Of a DNA stretch of 27,332 nt, positions 21,098 to 27,332 are shown piece by piece. Each line of letters opens with the position of its first letter. Position 1 is the first letter of the stretch. The notes beneath the pieces are model-generated. The model made no database searches, was not told where the DNA came from, and saw only the letters and a list, made by a program, of their open reading frames with translations. Made by a program: the position numbers and the translations under genes. The stretch comes from Parcubacteria group bacterium (GTDB taxonomy: Bacteria; Patescibacteriota; Minisyncoccia; UBA6257; JACRHY01): NCBI GenBank assembly GCA_016215765.1, contig JACRHY010000021.1, forward strand, positions 1 through 27,332. The letters run 5' to 3'.

Positions 21098-22828
21098 ATG
21101 ATACGGAATGGCAATAGAAGGGTTGTCTTAGAAGGACGAGGGGCGCTCACGCTCTATCCCGGGGATTATATTACCTCTGGCGGCGAGGGGGCGATCTATA
21201 GGACGGGAAATACCGTCGTAAAGATCTACGCGGATGCAAAAAAAATGGCGCGTGACGGTATGGCGGACAAAATCGCGCTTCTCTCCGCGCTTTCGCATCC
21301 GTTCATCGTTGCGCCGAAAGGATTGGTACGCGACGAGAGGGGTGTCCCGATCGGGTACTACATGGATTTTGCTGACGGCGAACTGCTTCCGCGGCTTTTC
21401 ACGAATGATTTTCGTACACGCGTCGGATTCTCCGATGCGGGAGCAACGACGCTTGTCGCGGGAATGCGCGAGGCGGTACTCGCGGCGCATGCGCACAAGG
21501 CGATCATGGTTGACGGGAACGAGTTCAACTGGCTCGCGCTGTTACAAGGAAAGCAAAAGCCGGAACCGCGCGTGATTGACGTTGATTCGTGGGCGATAGG
21601 AAGGTGGCCGGCAACTGTCGTAATGCCTTCGATTCTTGACCGGCACATAAAGGGATTCACTGAATTCTCCGATTGGTTTTCATGGGGGGTGGTGAGTTTT
21701 CAGGTCTTTATCGGTATTCATCCGTATAAAGGGAAGCTTGACGGATTTCTCCCGGGAGATCTTGAAGGAAGAATGAAGGCGAATGCCTCGGTGTTCTCCA
21801 AGGATATACGGTTAAACAAAGCGGTGCGGGACTTCTCGGTTATTCCGAGGCCTCTCTATGATTGGTATAGGGGCGTGTTCCAAAACGGAGAGCGGAGCGT
21901 ACCGCCGTCTCCATTCGCGAAAAGCGCGAGTATTATCGCGGGAGCGAAAACGTTTTACGCGACCGCATCCGGATCCGGGCTTTTGGTTCACAGTAAACTA
22001 TTCGGCCAGTCTGGCGAGTGTGCAGTACGCGTGTTTCCGTCAGGGATCGCGCTTCTTGATTCGGGCGGACTTTTTAATCTCTCCGCGAAGAGATATATCG
22101 GGAAAGTCAGTTCGCTTGACTGCGAGGTCGTTTGGATCAAGGACGGATGGCTGGTGGCGGAATCAATAAAAGGCGGCGTTTCGTTTTCTTTTATCGACGC
22201 CACGGCGGGAGGAAGCATCCCGCTTAACGCGACACAACAATACTCCCGCATATTTCGGGCGGATGACAGATTATTCGCGGTTAGCGAAGGATCGCTTGTT
22301 GAACTGGGTGTGCGATTTGGGAAAAGCCCGATGCTTGTTGTAGAAAAAACATGGGGGATTATGAAACAATCGGCGCTTTTTTTCGACGGCGTCGGCGTTC
22401 AGTCCGCGCTTGGGGCGGCGTATCTCATTGTCCCATTCGGAGAGCGGTCGTGCGTATTTATTCGCGCGCGGGAGCTTGACGAGCTTACCGTTCTTTCGGC
22501 GAAAGGAGGCACGCGGTTTGCCGCAATCGTTGCGGTTGACAGGCGGGGAGTATTCTATAAGCTGGAGTTTACGTTTGACGAGGCGTACGCCTCTTACCGG
22601 TTGCGGCGGGGCGGGGTGGATAATCCCGATCTCAACATGGCCATACTGCCGAAGGGCGTATGCGCCACGATCGTTGACGATGGAGAGCTCGTTATATTTG
22701 CCCCGACATTCGGCGCCGTCAATCGCGTTTCGGATAAAAGTATTACGGCCGATGCGCAACTTTTCCGGCATGAGGACCGCGTCGTATACGTACGAAACGG
22801 TGAAGTGTGGCGCGTGCAGTTGAAATAA
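21098..22828 (+). CDS. Protein kinase (TerY-P type) with a large C-terminal beta-rich domain
   Basis: The N-terminal kinase domain (about 10-300 of 576 residues) keeps the key residues. These are the glycine loop TSGGEGAIY (26-34), Lys42 in VVKIYA, a catalytic loop MVDGNEFN in place of HRDxxxxN (Asp139, Asn144), and IDVDSW (Asp161/Asp163) in place of DFG. IDVDS is typical of the divergent kinases found with TerY-like vWA and PP2C proteins. Residues from about 310 to the end are a run of beta-strand-rich segments (DSGGLFNLS, RIFRADDRLFAVSEGSLVEL, RVVYVRNGEVWRVQLK) resembling propeller blades, possibly a sensor or docking platform. No membrane helix is seen. The ATG at 21098 follows a GGGGGAGGG ribosome site. 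It ends before a strong terminator. Confidence 0.85.
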   Translation: MIRNGNRRVVLEGRGALTLYPGDYITSGGEGAIYRTGNTVVKIYADAKKMARDGMADKIALLSALSHPFIVAPKGLVRDERGVPIGYYMDFADGELLPRLFTNDFRTRVGFSDAGATTLVAGMREAVLAAHAHKAIMVDGNEFNWLALLQGKQKPEPRVIDVDSWAIGRWPATVVMPSILDRHIKGFTEFSDWFSWGVVSFQVFIGIHPYKGKLDGFLPGDLEGRMKANASVFSKDIRLNKAVRDFSVIPRPLYDWYRGVFQNGERSVPPSPFAKSASIIAGAKTFYATASGSGLLVHSKLFGQSGECAVRVFPSGIALLDSGGLFNLSAKRYIGKVSSLDCEVVWIKDGWLVAESIKGGVSFSFIDATAGGSIPLNATQQYSRIFRADDRLFAVSEGSLVELGVRFGKSPMLVVEKTWGIMKQSALFFDGVGVQSALGAAYLIVPFGERSCVFIRARELDELTVLSAKGGTRFAAIVAVDRRGVFYKLEFTFDEAYASYRLRRGGVDNPDLNMAILPKGVCATIVDDGELVIFAPTFGAVNRVSDKSITADAQLFRHEDRVVYVRNGEVWRVQLK

Positions 22829-22875
22829 TGCCCCGGATTTGGTTGTTTGTATGCATGTTCTTTGTTTTTGGCGGC

Positions 22876-22910
22876 GGAGGAGAGTATTCTCTCCTCCCGC
22901 CCGCTTTTTT
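22876..22910 (+). terminator. Intrinsic terminator after the kinase gene
   Basis: GGAGGAGAG (22876-22884) and CTCTCCTCC (22889-22897) form a 9-bp stem around TATT. A short CG-rich spacer and T6 (22905-22910) follow. Confidence 0.8.
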
Positions 22911-22951
22911 CAGCATAGTGCCTTGAAGGGAACGCGATTCTCTTTAATGCA

Positions 22952-22967
22952 CCGTCTTGAAAGACGG
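22952..22967 (+). promoter_or_regulatory. Small hairpin in the pncB leader
   Basis: CCGTCT and AGACGG pair around TGAA, about 50 bases before the pncB start. A terminator lies upstream, so pncB should have its own promoter near 22920-22950. TTGAAG (22923-22928) is the only reasonable -35, and no good -10 is visible at the right distance. No NrtR-type palindrome is present here. Confidence 0.35.
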
Positions 22968-23018
22968 AGGGTTGTTCTTTGATACGCAGTAATCGTGAAA
23001 TTAATATGGAGGCGTCGC

Positions 23019-24254
23019 GTGGATACGCAGATCATCAAATCGTTGCTTGATATTGATTTTTACAAGCTCACGATGCTCCAGTTCATTCATCGCCACTTCG
23101 GCGGCGTGCCGGTCGTCTTCTCGTTCTTAAACAGGACGAAAGAAGTCGATCTTACGCGCTACATTTCCGAAGCGGTTCTTCGCGAAGAAATCGCGCGAGT
23201 GCGGGATCTTTCGTTTACCGACGAAGAGGTCGCGTATCTCGCAAAGAATTCATTTTTACCACGGGGATTTTTCACGCCAGAGTTTCTCGGGTTTTTGAAA
23301 GAATTTCGCTTGCCCGAGCCTTCTGTCGTGTGGCGAAGAGGGAACTACGCGATCAATGTTTCCGGATCGTGGGCGGAAGCGACGCTCTGGGAGACGCTCA
23401 TACTATCGCTTGTAAACGAGCTCTATTATCGGGGCGTTCTTGCGGGCAAGGGGCTCCGGCTTGAGATCCTTTATCCGGAAGGCGAGGCGCGTCTTCGGAA
23501 AAAAATCGCCATCCTTGAGCAGCGTCCGCATGTGGCGTTCAGCGACTTCGGCACGCGAAGACGGTTTAGCCGGACATGGCAGGAGCATGTGGTTCGCACG
23601 CTCTCCTCCGAACTCCCCAAAAGCCAGATGCTCGGCACGTCAAATGTCCTACTTGCGAAAGAGTTCGACCTTCGTCCGATCGGGACATTTGCCCACGAGC
23701 TCTATATGGTGTTTTCGGGAATTTTCCGCGGGAGCGATGCGGAGATGCGCAATTCGCATAATATGGTGCTTCGGTTGTGGTGGGAGATGTACGGCGAGCC
23801 GCTTTCAATCGCGCTTACCGACACTTACGGAACGGACTTCTTTTTCCGCGATTTCACGGATGAACAGGCGCGGAAGTGGAGAGCGCTTAGGCACGATTCC
23901 GGCGATCCGGTCGCGTTCGGCAAAGGGGCGATTGCGTTTTATCGCGAACGCGGTATTGATCCGAGAGAAAAGACCCTGGTGTTCAGCGACGGTCTTGATA
24001 TTGACGCGATACTCGCCATTCACAAGGAGTTGTCATCTGAGATCGGCGTCGTATTCGGGTGGGGGACGAATCTCACCAACGATCTCGGGCCGCGCGCGCT
24101 TTCGCTCGTGATGAAGGTGGCGATTGCAAACGGTAATCGCGTCGTGAAGTTAAGCGACAACATCGCCAAAGCAACAGGAGACCCGCTTCTCGTCGAACGA
24201 TATAAGCGCGTATTCGGATACGCATCCGCGTTCAACGAATATCCCGTCTATTAA
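23019..24254 (+). CDS. pncB: Nicotinate phosphoribosyltransferase
   Basis: PncB joins nicotinate and PRPP to give nicotinate mononucleotide, using ATP to phosphorylate an active-site histidine. The 411-residue protein is E. coli PncB-like in length and order: LLDIDFYKLTM at the N-terminus, then FSDFGTRRRFS and LGTSNVLLA. GTFAHELYM carries the likely catalytic histidine, and RHDSGDP, FSDGLDID and GWGTNLTNDLG complete the phosphate-binding site. The GTG at 23019 is chosen as start because GGAGG (23008-23012) lies 6 bases upstream and homology begins here; an in-frame ATG 24 bases earlier has no ribosome site. It is flanked by terminators on both sides, so it is probably its own transcript within the NAD cluster. 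Confidence 0.93.
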   Translation: MDTQIIKSLLDIDFYKLTMLQFIHRHFGGVPVVFSFLNRTKEVDLTRYISEAVLREEIARVRDLSFTDEEVAYLAKNSFLPRGFFTPEFLGFLKEFRLPEPSVVWRRGNYAINVSGSWAEATLWETLILSLVNELYYRGVLAGKGLRLEILYPEGEARLRKKIAILEQRPHVAFSDFGTRRRFSRTWQEHVVRTLSSELPKSQMLGTSNVLLAKEFDLRPIGTFAHELYMVFSGIFRGSDAEMRNSHNMVLRLWWEMYGEPLSIALTDTYGTDFFFRDFTDEQARKWRALRHDSGDPVAFGKGAIAFYRERGIDPREKTLVFSDGLDIDAILAIHKELSSEIGVVFGWGTNLTNDLGPRALSLVMKVAIANGNRVVKLSDNIAKATGDPLLVERYKRVFGYASAFNEYPVY

Positions 24255-24264
24255 GTAATGTATC

Positions 24265-24305
24265 GGCCATGCCGCGCGTAATGCGGCATGGCCTTTTCTT
24301 TTTTT
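24265..24305 (+). terminator. Intrinsic terminator after pncB
   Basis: GGCCATGCCGC (24265-24275) and GCGGCATGGCC (24283-24293) form a perfect 11-bp stem with a 7-base loop, followed by TTTTCTTTTTTT. Confidence 0.92.
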
Positions 24306-24335
24306 GCGCGTTCTCCACGCCGCGTTATAAGGGTC

Positions 24336-24364
24336 TTGACAGCGCGGCGCCACATGCGTATATT
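24336..24364 (+). promoter_or_regulatory. nadE promoter
   Basis: Consensus TTGACA (24336-24341), a 17-bp spacer and TATATT (24359-24364). The -10 and the transcription start lie within the long palindrome 24352-24394. The nadE ATG has no Shine-Dalgarno. Confidence 0.75.
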
Positions 24365-24394
24365 AGTGTATAATATACACTAATATACGCATGT
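24352..24394. promoter_or_regulatory. 43-nt perfect palindrome covering the nadE promoter: NrtR-type operator
   Basis: Two perfect 21-base arms surround a central A (24373). The core GTGTATAATATACAC matches the 15-bp palindrome on the nrtR promoter in length and arms. It spans the -10 and start point and ends one base before the nadE ATG, an ideal place for repression. Confidence 0.8.
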
Positions 24395-24395
24395 T

Positions 24396-26348
24396 ATGAA
24401 AAAGAGCTTATACGGCAACAATTTCGGATTTATAAGAGTCGCGGCAGCCGTGCCTTTTGTGCGCGTGGGCGATCTCAGATTCAATACTCGCGAGATCATT
24501 GCGGCGGCGCGGCGGGCGTCCGCTGAAACGGCGGCAGTCGTCGTGTTTCCGGAACTTTCTCTCACCGGATACTCTCTTGGAGATCTTTTTCAGCACGAAT
24601 GCGTGCAGATGGAAGCTCTTCGTGCGGCGCAAGAAATCGCGGAGGCCTTGCGTGATAAAAAAATCATCACGGTGATTGGCTTACCCATTCCGGTCGGGGC
24701 CGCTTTATATAATGTTGCGGCTGTCTTATATGGCGGAAATATCGTTGGCGTCGTGCCGAAAACATATCTTCCTGGGTATAAAGAGTTTTACGAAGAGCGA
24801 TGGTTTTCTTCCGGAGTAAGTCTTTCTCAAAAAACTATCTCAATAGCGGGAAAAGAAGTTCCGATCGGAACGGATATTTTGTTTGAATTATCGTTCGATC
24901 CGCGCATCGTGCTTGGCATTGAGATCTGCGAAGACGCGTGGGTGCCCATTCCTCCCTCCGCGCGACAAGCGCTTTCCGGAGCGACCATCATCGCGAATCT
25001 CTCCGCGTCAAACGATCTTATTGGAAAAGCGGCGTATCGAAAGGACTTGATAAAACATCATTCGGCAAGCGGCATATCCGGATATATTTATGCGTCGGCG
25101 GGAGTTTCGGAATCAACGACCGATGTCGTGTACGGCGGGCACGCCATAATCGCCGAGAACGGAACGATATTAAGCGAGTCCGAACGGTTCAGGCGGGAAG
25201 GAACAATCCAATATGCGGATATTGATATTGAGCATCTCGTGTTTGACAGAAAAAAGACGACGAGTTTCGAGGCGGCGCGAGCGCATGTGCGTGGCCCTTC
25301 TTTCAGACGTATTGCGATTGATATGCCGTACGGGCCGCTTAAAAACAGCAAGCGGCGCATAGACCCGCGACCATTTGTTCCGGACGAAAATAATAATGAC
25401 GATGTGCGTGACGTGTTTGCGATACAATCGCACGCATTAGCGCAGAGACTTTCATATGCGGGGCTCGATAATGCTGTCATTGGAGTTTCCGGCGGTTTGG
25501 ACTCCGCGCTTGCGCTTCTTGTCGCGGCCGAGGCCTGCGCTATTCTCCGTATTCCGGCTGCGTGTATTCACGCCATTTCCATGCCAGGACCCGCGACGAG
25601 CGATCGCACGAAAAGAAACGCGCGCATTCTTTCGGATGCGCTCGGCGCGACATTTGAAGAAATATCAATACATGACGGAGTGGCGGTGCAGATCAAAGAT
25701 ATCGCGCACGATGGAAAGACGCAGGACGTCGTGTTTGAGAACGTGCAGGCGCGCTATCGCACCATGATTCTTATGGACAAAGCGAACCAGACCCGCGGCA
25801 TCGTCGTGGGGACGGGGGATCTTTCCGAGATAGCTCTCGGATGGAATACGTTCACCGGCGATCATATTTCGCACTACAATGTGAACGCCGGTGTTCCAAA
25901 AACACTGATTGCGCGCGTGGTCTCATGGGCATGTTCGCAGGAGCGTTTTTCCGCTACGCGCTCGGCGCTTCAAGACATTCTTTCGACTCCCGTATCTCCA
26001 GAATTGACGATGAATAAAAAAGGAGCATTGACGCAGAAAACCGAAGATATATTAGGACCCTACGAACTCCATGATTTTTTTCTCTATCATTTCGTACGAT
26101 GGGGGAGCTCTCCGGCAAAGATCGCATATCTCGCGAGAAACGCCTTTACGGGCATCTACAGTGCGGCGGATATAAGGTTAAGATTAAAAATTTTTCTGAA
26201 ACGGTTTTTCGCGAATCAATGGAAACGTTCGGTAATGCCCGACGGTCCGAAAGTCGGTTCAGTGTCATTATCGCCTCGCGGCGATTGGCGCATGCCGTCG
26301 GATGCGCACGCGTCCTTTTGGGTTGACGGCATCCGCAAGCCCCGTTAG
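24396..26348 (+). CDS. nadE: Glutamine-dependent NAD synthetase
   Basis: NadE converts nicotinate adenine dinucleotide to NAD with ATP, taking ammonia from glutamine. The 650-residue protein has an N-terminal nitrilase-fold glutaminase (about 12-290) with the triad Glu53 (FPELSLTGY), Lys122 (PKTYLP) and Cys178 (EICEDAW). The C-terminal synthetase (about 335-640) has the PP-loop SGGLDS (365-370), VGTGDLSE and WNTFTGDHISHYNVN. Both active sites look complete. It is the last step of the salvage route begun by pncA and pncB. NadD, needed between PncB and NadE, is not in the window. Its promoter carries a perfect NrtR-type palindrome. The stop codon overlaps an inverted-repeat element. Confidence 0.95.
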   Translation: MKKSLYGNNFGFIRVAAAVPFVRVGDLRFNTREIIAAARRASAETAAVVVFPELSLTGYSLGDLFQHECVQMEALRAAQEIAEALRDKKIITVIGLPIPVGAALYNVAAVLYGGNIVGVVPKTYLPGYKEFYEERWFSSGVSLSQKTISIAGKEVPIGTDILFELSFDPRIVLGIEICEDAWVPIPPSARQALSGATIIANLSASNDLIGKAAYRKDLIKHHSASGISGYIYASAGVSESTTDVVYGGHAIIAENGTILSESERFRREGTIQYADIDIEHLVFDRKKTTSFEAARAHVRGPSFRRIAIDMPYGPLKNSKRRIDPRPFVPDENNNDDVRDVFAIQSHALAQRLSYAGLDNAVIGVSGGLDSALALLVAAEACAILRIPAACIHAISMPGPATSDRTKRNARILSDALGATFEEISIHDGVAVQIKDIAHDGKTQDVVFENVQARYRTMILMDKANQTRGIVVGTGDLSEIALGWNTFTGDHISHYNVNAGVPKTLIARVVSWACSQERFSATRSALQDILSTPVSPELTMNKKGALTQKTEDILGPYELHDFFLYHFVRWGSSPAKIAYLARNAFTGIYSAADIRLRLKIFLKRFFANQWKRSVMPDGPKVGSVSLSPRGDWRMPSDAHASFWVDGIRKPR

Positions 26349-26368
26349 AAGCTTTGCTTCTAACGGGG
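26340..26368. repeat. Inverted-repeat element of the CCCCGTTAGAAG family at the nadE stop
   Basis: CCCCGTTAGAAGC (26340-26352) and GCTTCTAACGGGG (26356-26368) are perfect 13-base arms around TTT. The TAG stop of nadE lies in the left arm. No T-run follows, but it would form a strong hairpin at the transcript end. Confidence 0.75.
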
Positions 26369-26442
26369 GAAGCTATGAAAAGCAAAAAAGGAAAAAACGC
26401 TTTGCCTTTTCGCCCCGCCGGAGCTCTTTTCGTGCGGCGATG

Positions 26443-26470
26443 CGAGTGCGGGATATCACTCGTATTTTTC
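26443..26470 (+). terminator. Possible terminator downstream of nadE
   Basis: CGAGTG (26443-26448) and CACTCG (26457-26462) form a 6-bp stem with an 8-base loop, followed by TATTTTTC. It is weaker than the other terminators. Confidence 0.5.
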
Positions 26471-26486
26471 TATGTTAATATAAATA

Positions 26487-26681
26487 ATGCTTGATTGGGA
26501 AAACAATCCGATGCTTTGGGAGTTCGGATGGCTGTTTTTGTCCTCACTTTGGGGGCTTCTTGTTATTGGAATTATCGCGCTTATCAGGCGGTTGGCGGCT
26601 CGGCCAAAAGGATCGCTCGGCGAACGCAAATACTCCGCTCGTTCGGCGGATGCCTCGCCGCCGGAAATTCCGAAGGATTGA
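26487..26681 (+). CDS. Small single-pass membrane protein
   Basis: The 64-residue protein has one hydrophobic helix (about 15-33, FLSSLWGLLVIGIIALI) followed by a basic RRLAAR stretch and a polar tail, so the C-terminus should be cytoplasmic. A/T-rich -10-like sequences (TAATAT, 26476-26481) end 5 bases before the ATG and no ribosome site is seen. I do not recognise a family. It converges on the next membrane protein, with 50 bases between the ends. Confidence 0.5.
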   Translation: MLDWENNPMLWEFGWLFLSSLWGLLVIGIIALIRRLAARPKGSLGERKYSARSADASPPEIPKD

Positions 26682-26731
26682 TTCGCCGGAAGCGAGATTG
26701 ACAAAAAAGAGTTTGAGGAAAAAAGAGGGGT

Positions 26732-27049
26732 TTAAGTTGACGGAAAATTCGTCCGCGAATTGGCGGCCTTGAGAGCTTGTGTCGCTGTGGAGATAACGTA
26801 AACGAATGCCGCCATAAGCAGAGCGTAAGAAGGAAATTCGTACGCCTCGCCCATTTTTGTCTTTAAGTCAAAAATGTCATCGGCCAAATGCCAAAGAGTA
26901 AGAACGAATATCAATACGAAAAAAACATATAGCGAACGGAAAAGGCGATGGCTTAATCCGCGTTTTATCAAGCGCTGCACTAAAATAACCGCCGCGAAAG
27001 CGAGCATCGGCTGGGCGATTGCGAGAGCCAAATGAATAGCGCGTATCAT
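26732..27049 (-). CDS. Small multi-pass membrane protein
   Basis: The 105-residue protein has about three membrane helices (LALAIAQPMLAFAAVILV, LYVFFVLIFVLTLWHLA, YALLMAAFVYVISTATQAL). Conserved-looking polar residues in WHLADDIFDL lie at the end of the second helix. The ATG at 27049 is preferred over one 51 bases upstream, because a perfect TATAAT (forward 27059-27064) ends 9 bases before it, inside the longer frame. I do not recognise the function. Confidence 0.65.
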   Translation of the reverse strand: MIRAIHLALAIAQPMLAFAAVILVQRLIKRGLSHRLFRSLYVFFVLIFVLTLWHLADDIFDLKTKMGEAYEFPSYALLMAAFVYVISTATQALKAANSRTNFPST

Positions 27050-27058
27050 TGTTGATAT

Positions 27059-27064
27059 ATTATA
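27059..27064 (-). promoter_or_regulatory. -10 box of the small membrane-protein gene
   Basis: A perfect TATAAT on the minus strand, 9 bases upstream of the ATG at 27049. The -35 is weak. Another near-leaderless arrangement. Confidence 0.5.
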
Positions 27065-27085
27065 CCGTTTTTGACGGACGGGCGA

Positions 27086-27114
27086 TTGCCCTTCCGCCAT
27101 TTTTTAATTATACT
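27086..27114 (+). promoter_or_regulatory. Putative promoter of the gene at 27158
   Basis: TTGCCC (27086-27091) and TATACT (27109-27114) are 17 bp apart, leaving a leader of about 40 bases. Confidence 0.45.
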
Positions 27115-27157
27115 GCCTCTGATAGTTTTCTTGTAGTTTCTTGAAAGGGGGGGCGCA

Positions 27158-27332
27158 ATGGAGGAGAGAACCGAATTTTTGCGGGATTTTATTTTTGAAT
27201 CCAACGCGATTGAAAACATCAAAGACGACAAAGGGCGGCTGGAAAAAGAAATAAGAGAGAATAAGCCGGACGGCCATGTCGGCGCGGCGCTTTATTTAGA
27301 ACGGCTGGCGGCGGATAAAAAAAGATTGCTAA
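27158..27332 (+). CDS. N-terminus of a possible Fic-family protein, cut by the window edge
   Basis: 58 codons are visible, starting at ATG 27158 after a G-rich site (GAAAGGGGGGG). The sequence FIFESNAIENIKDD resembles the ESNAIEGI opening of Fic-family proteins, which transfer AMP or other groups to target proteins. GHVGAALYLERLAA is the kind of helix that follows it. The catalytic HPFxxGNGR motif would lie beyond the window, so the assignment is tentative. Confidence 0.5.
   Translation, partial: MEERTEFLRDFIFESNAIENIKDDKGRLEKEIRENKPDGHVGAALYLERLAADKKRLL

Noticed and set aside
22911..23018. NrtR operator upstream of pncB
   Set aside because: No GTGTA/TACAC palindrome is present; only a small hairpin unrelated to the other sites.
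26495..26772. Alternative frames over the small membrane protein (26491 and 26495 starts)
   Set aside because: They lack a coherent membrane helix and ribosome site; the frame at 26487 gives a sensible single-pass protein.
1..27332. CRISPR array or alternative genetic code (UGA read as glycine)
   Set aside because: No regularly spaced direct repeats were found, and several genes (pncA, vWA, leader ORF 1) end at TGA where the family sequence ends.

Overview
The window looks like a piece of chromosome from a Candidate Phyla Radiation (Patescibacteria) bacterium, most likely of the Parcubacteria group. This is an inference from trimmed or split housekeeping proteins: a ThrRS with no TGS domain, an AspRS with no GAD insertion, and ComEC divided into a membrane protein and a separate metallo-beta-lactamase protein. 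Most genes on this backbone also have no Shine-Dalgarno site, and several start codons lie 5-9 nt after a -10-like box. Genes end in TAA, TAG and TGA, so the standard bacterial code is used.

Layout of the backbone, 1-17.3 kb. A 5'-truncated unknown gene is followed by mnmA (+). Then come thrS (broken by an apparent single-base frameshift), a small unknown gene and dnaE, all on the minus strand. A small gene is transcribed divergently from dnaE. Next is a plus-strand group rnhB-cobO-comEC-MBL protein. After it lie a minus-strand brnT/brnA toxin-antitoxin pair, aspS and ndk (+), tRNA-Lys(CTT) and tRNA-Arg(TCG) (-), a membrane protein (-), the CCA-adding enzyme (+) and tRNA-Pro(CGG) (+).

The NAD island, 17.3-26.4 kb. 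Directly after tRNA-Pro, whose last 18 bases are duplicated 60 bp downstream, lies a compact cluster: nrtR (Nudix-type NAD regulator), pncA-like nicotinamidase, a von Willebrand A protein, a PP2C phosphatase, a protein kinase with a long beta-rich C-terminal region, pncB and a glutamine-dependent nadE. The vWA-phosphatase-kinase set resembles the TerY-P triad known from tellurite/stress islands, here embedded between the enzymes of nicotinamide salvage. NrtR-type palindromes sit on the promoters of nrtR and nadE, with a related shorter palindrome on the pncA promoter, so the whole set can plausibly be switched by the NAD state. The middle genes of the island have good Shine-Dalgarno sites, unlike most of the backbone. 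The pncA leader contains two hairpins, two tiny ORFs and a 53-bp tandem repeat. This cluster is the best candidate for an undescribed system: a NAD salvage pathway with its own kinase/phosphatase switch.

Right edge, 26.4-27.3 kb. Two small membrane proteins face each other, and the window ends inside a gene whose first residues resemble the N-terminus of Fic-family proteins.

Two short palindromic repeat families are scattered through the window. One (CCCCGTTAGAAG ends) has a copy inside the comEC reading frame. The other (CCTGCCTGCCGRCGGGCAGG) has a copy inside the 3' end of the first gene.
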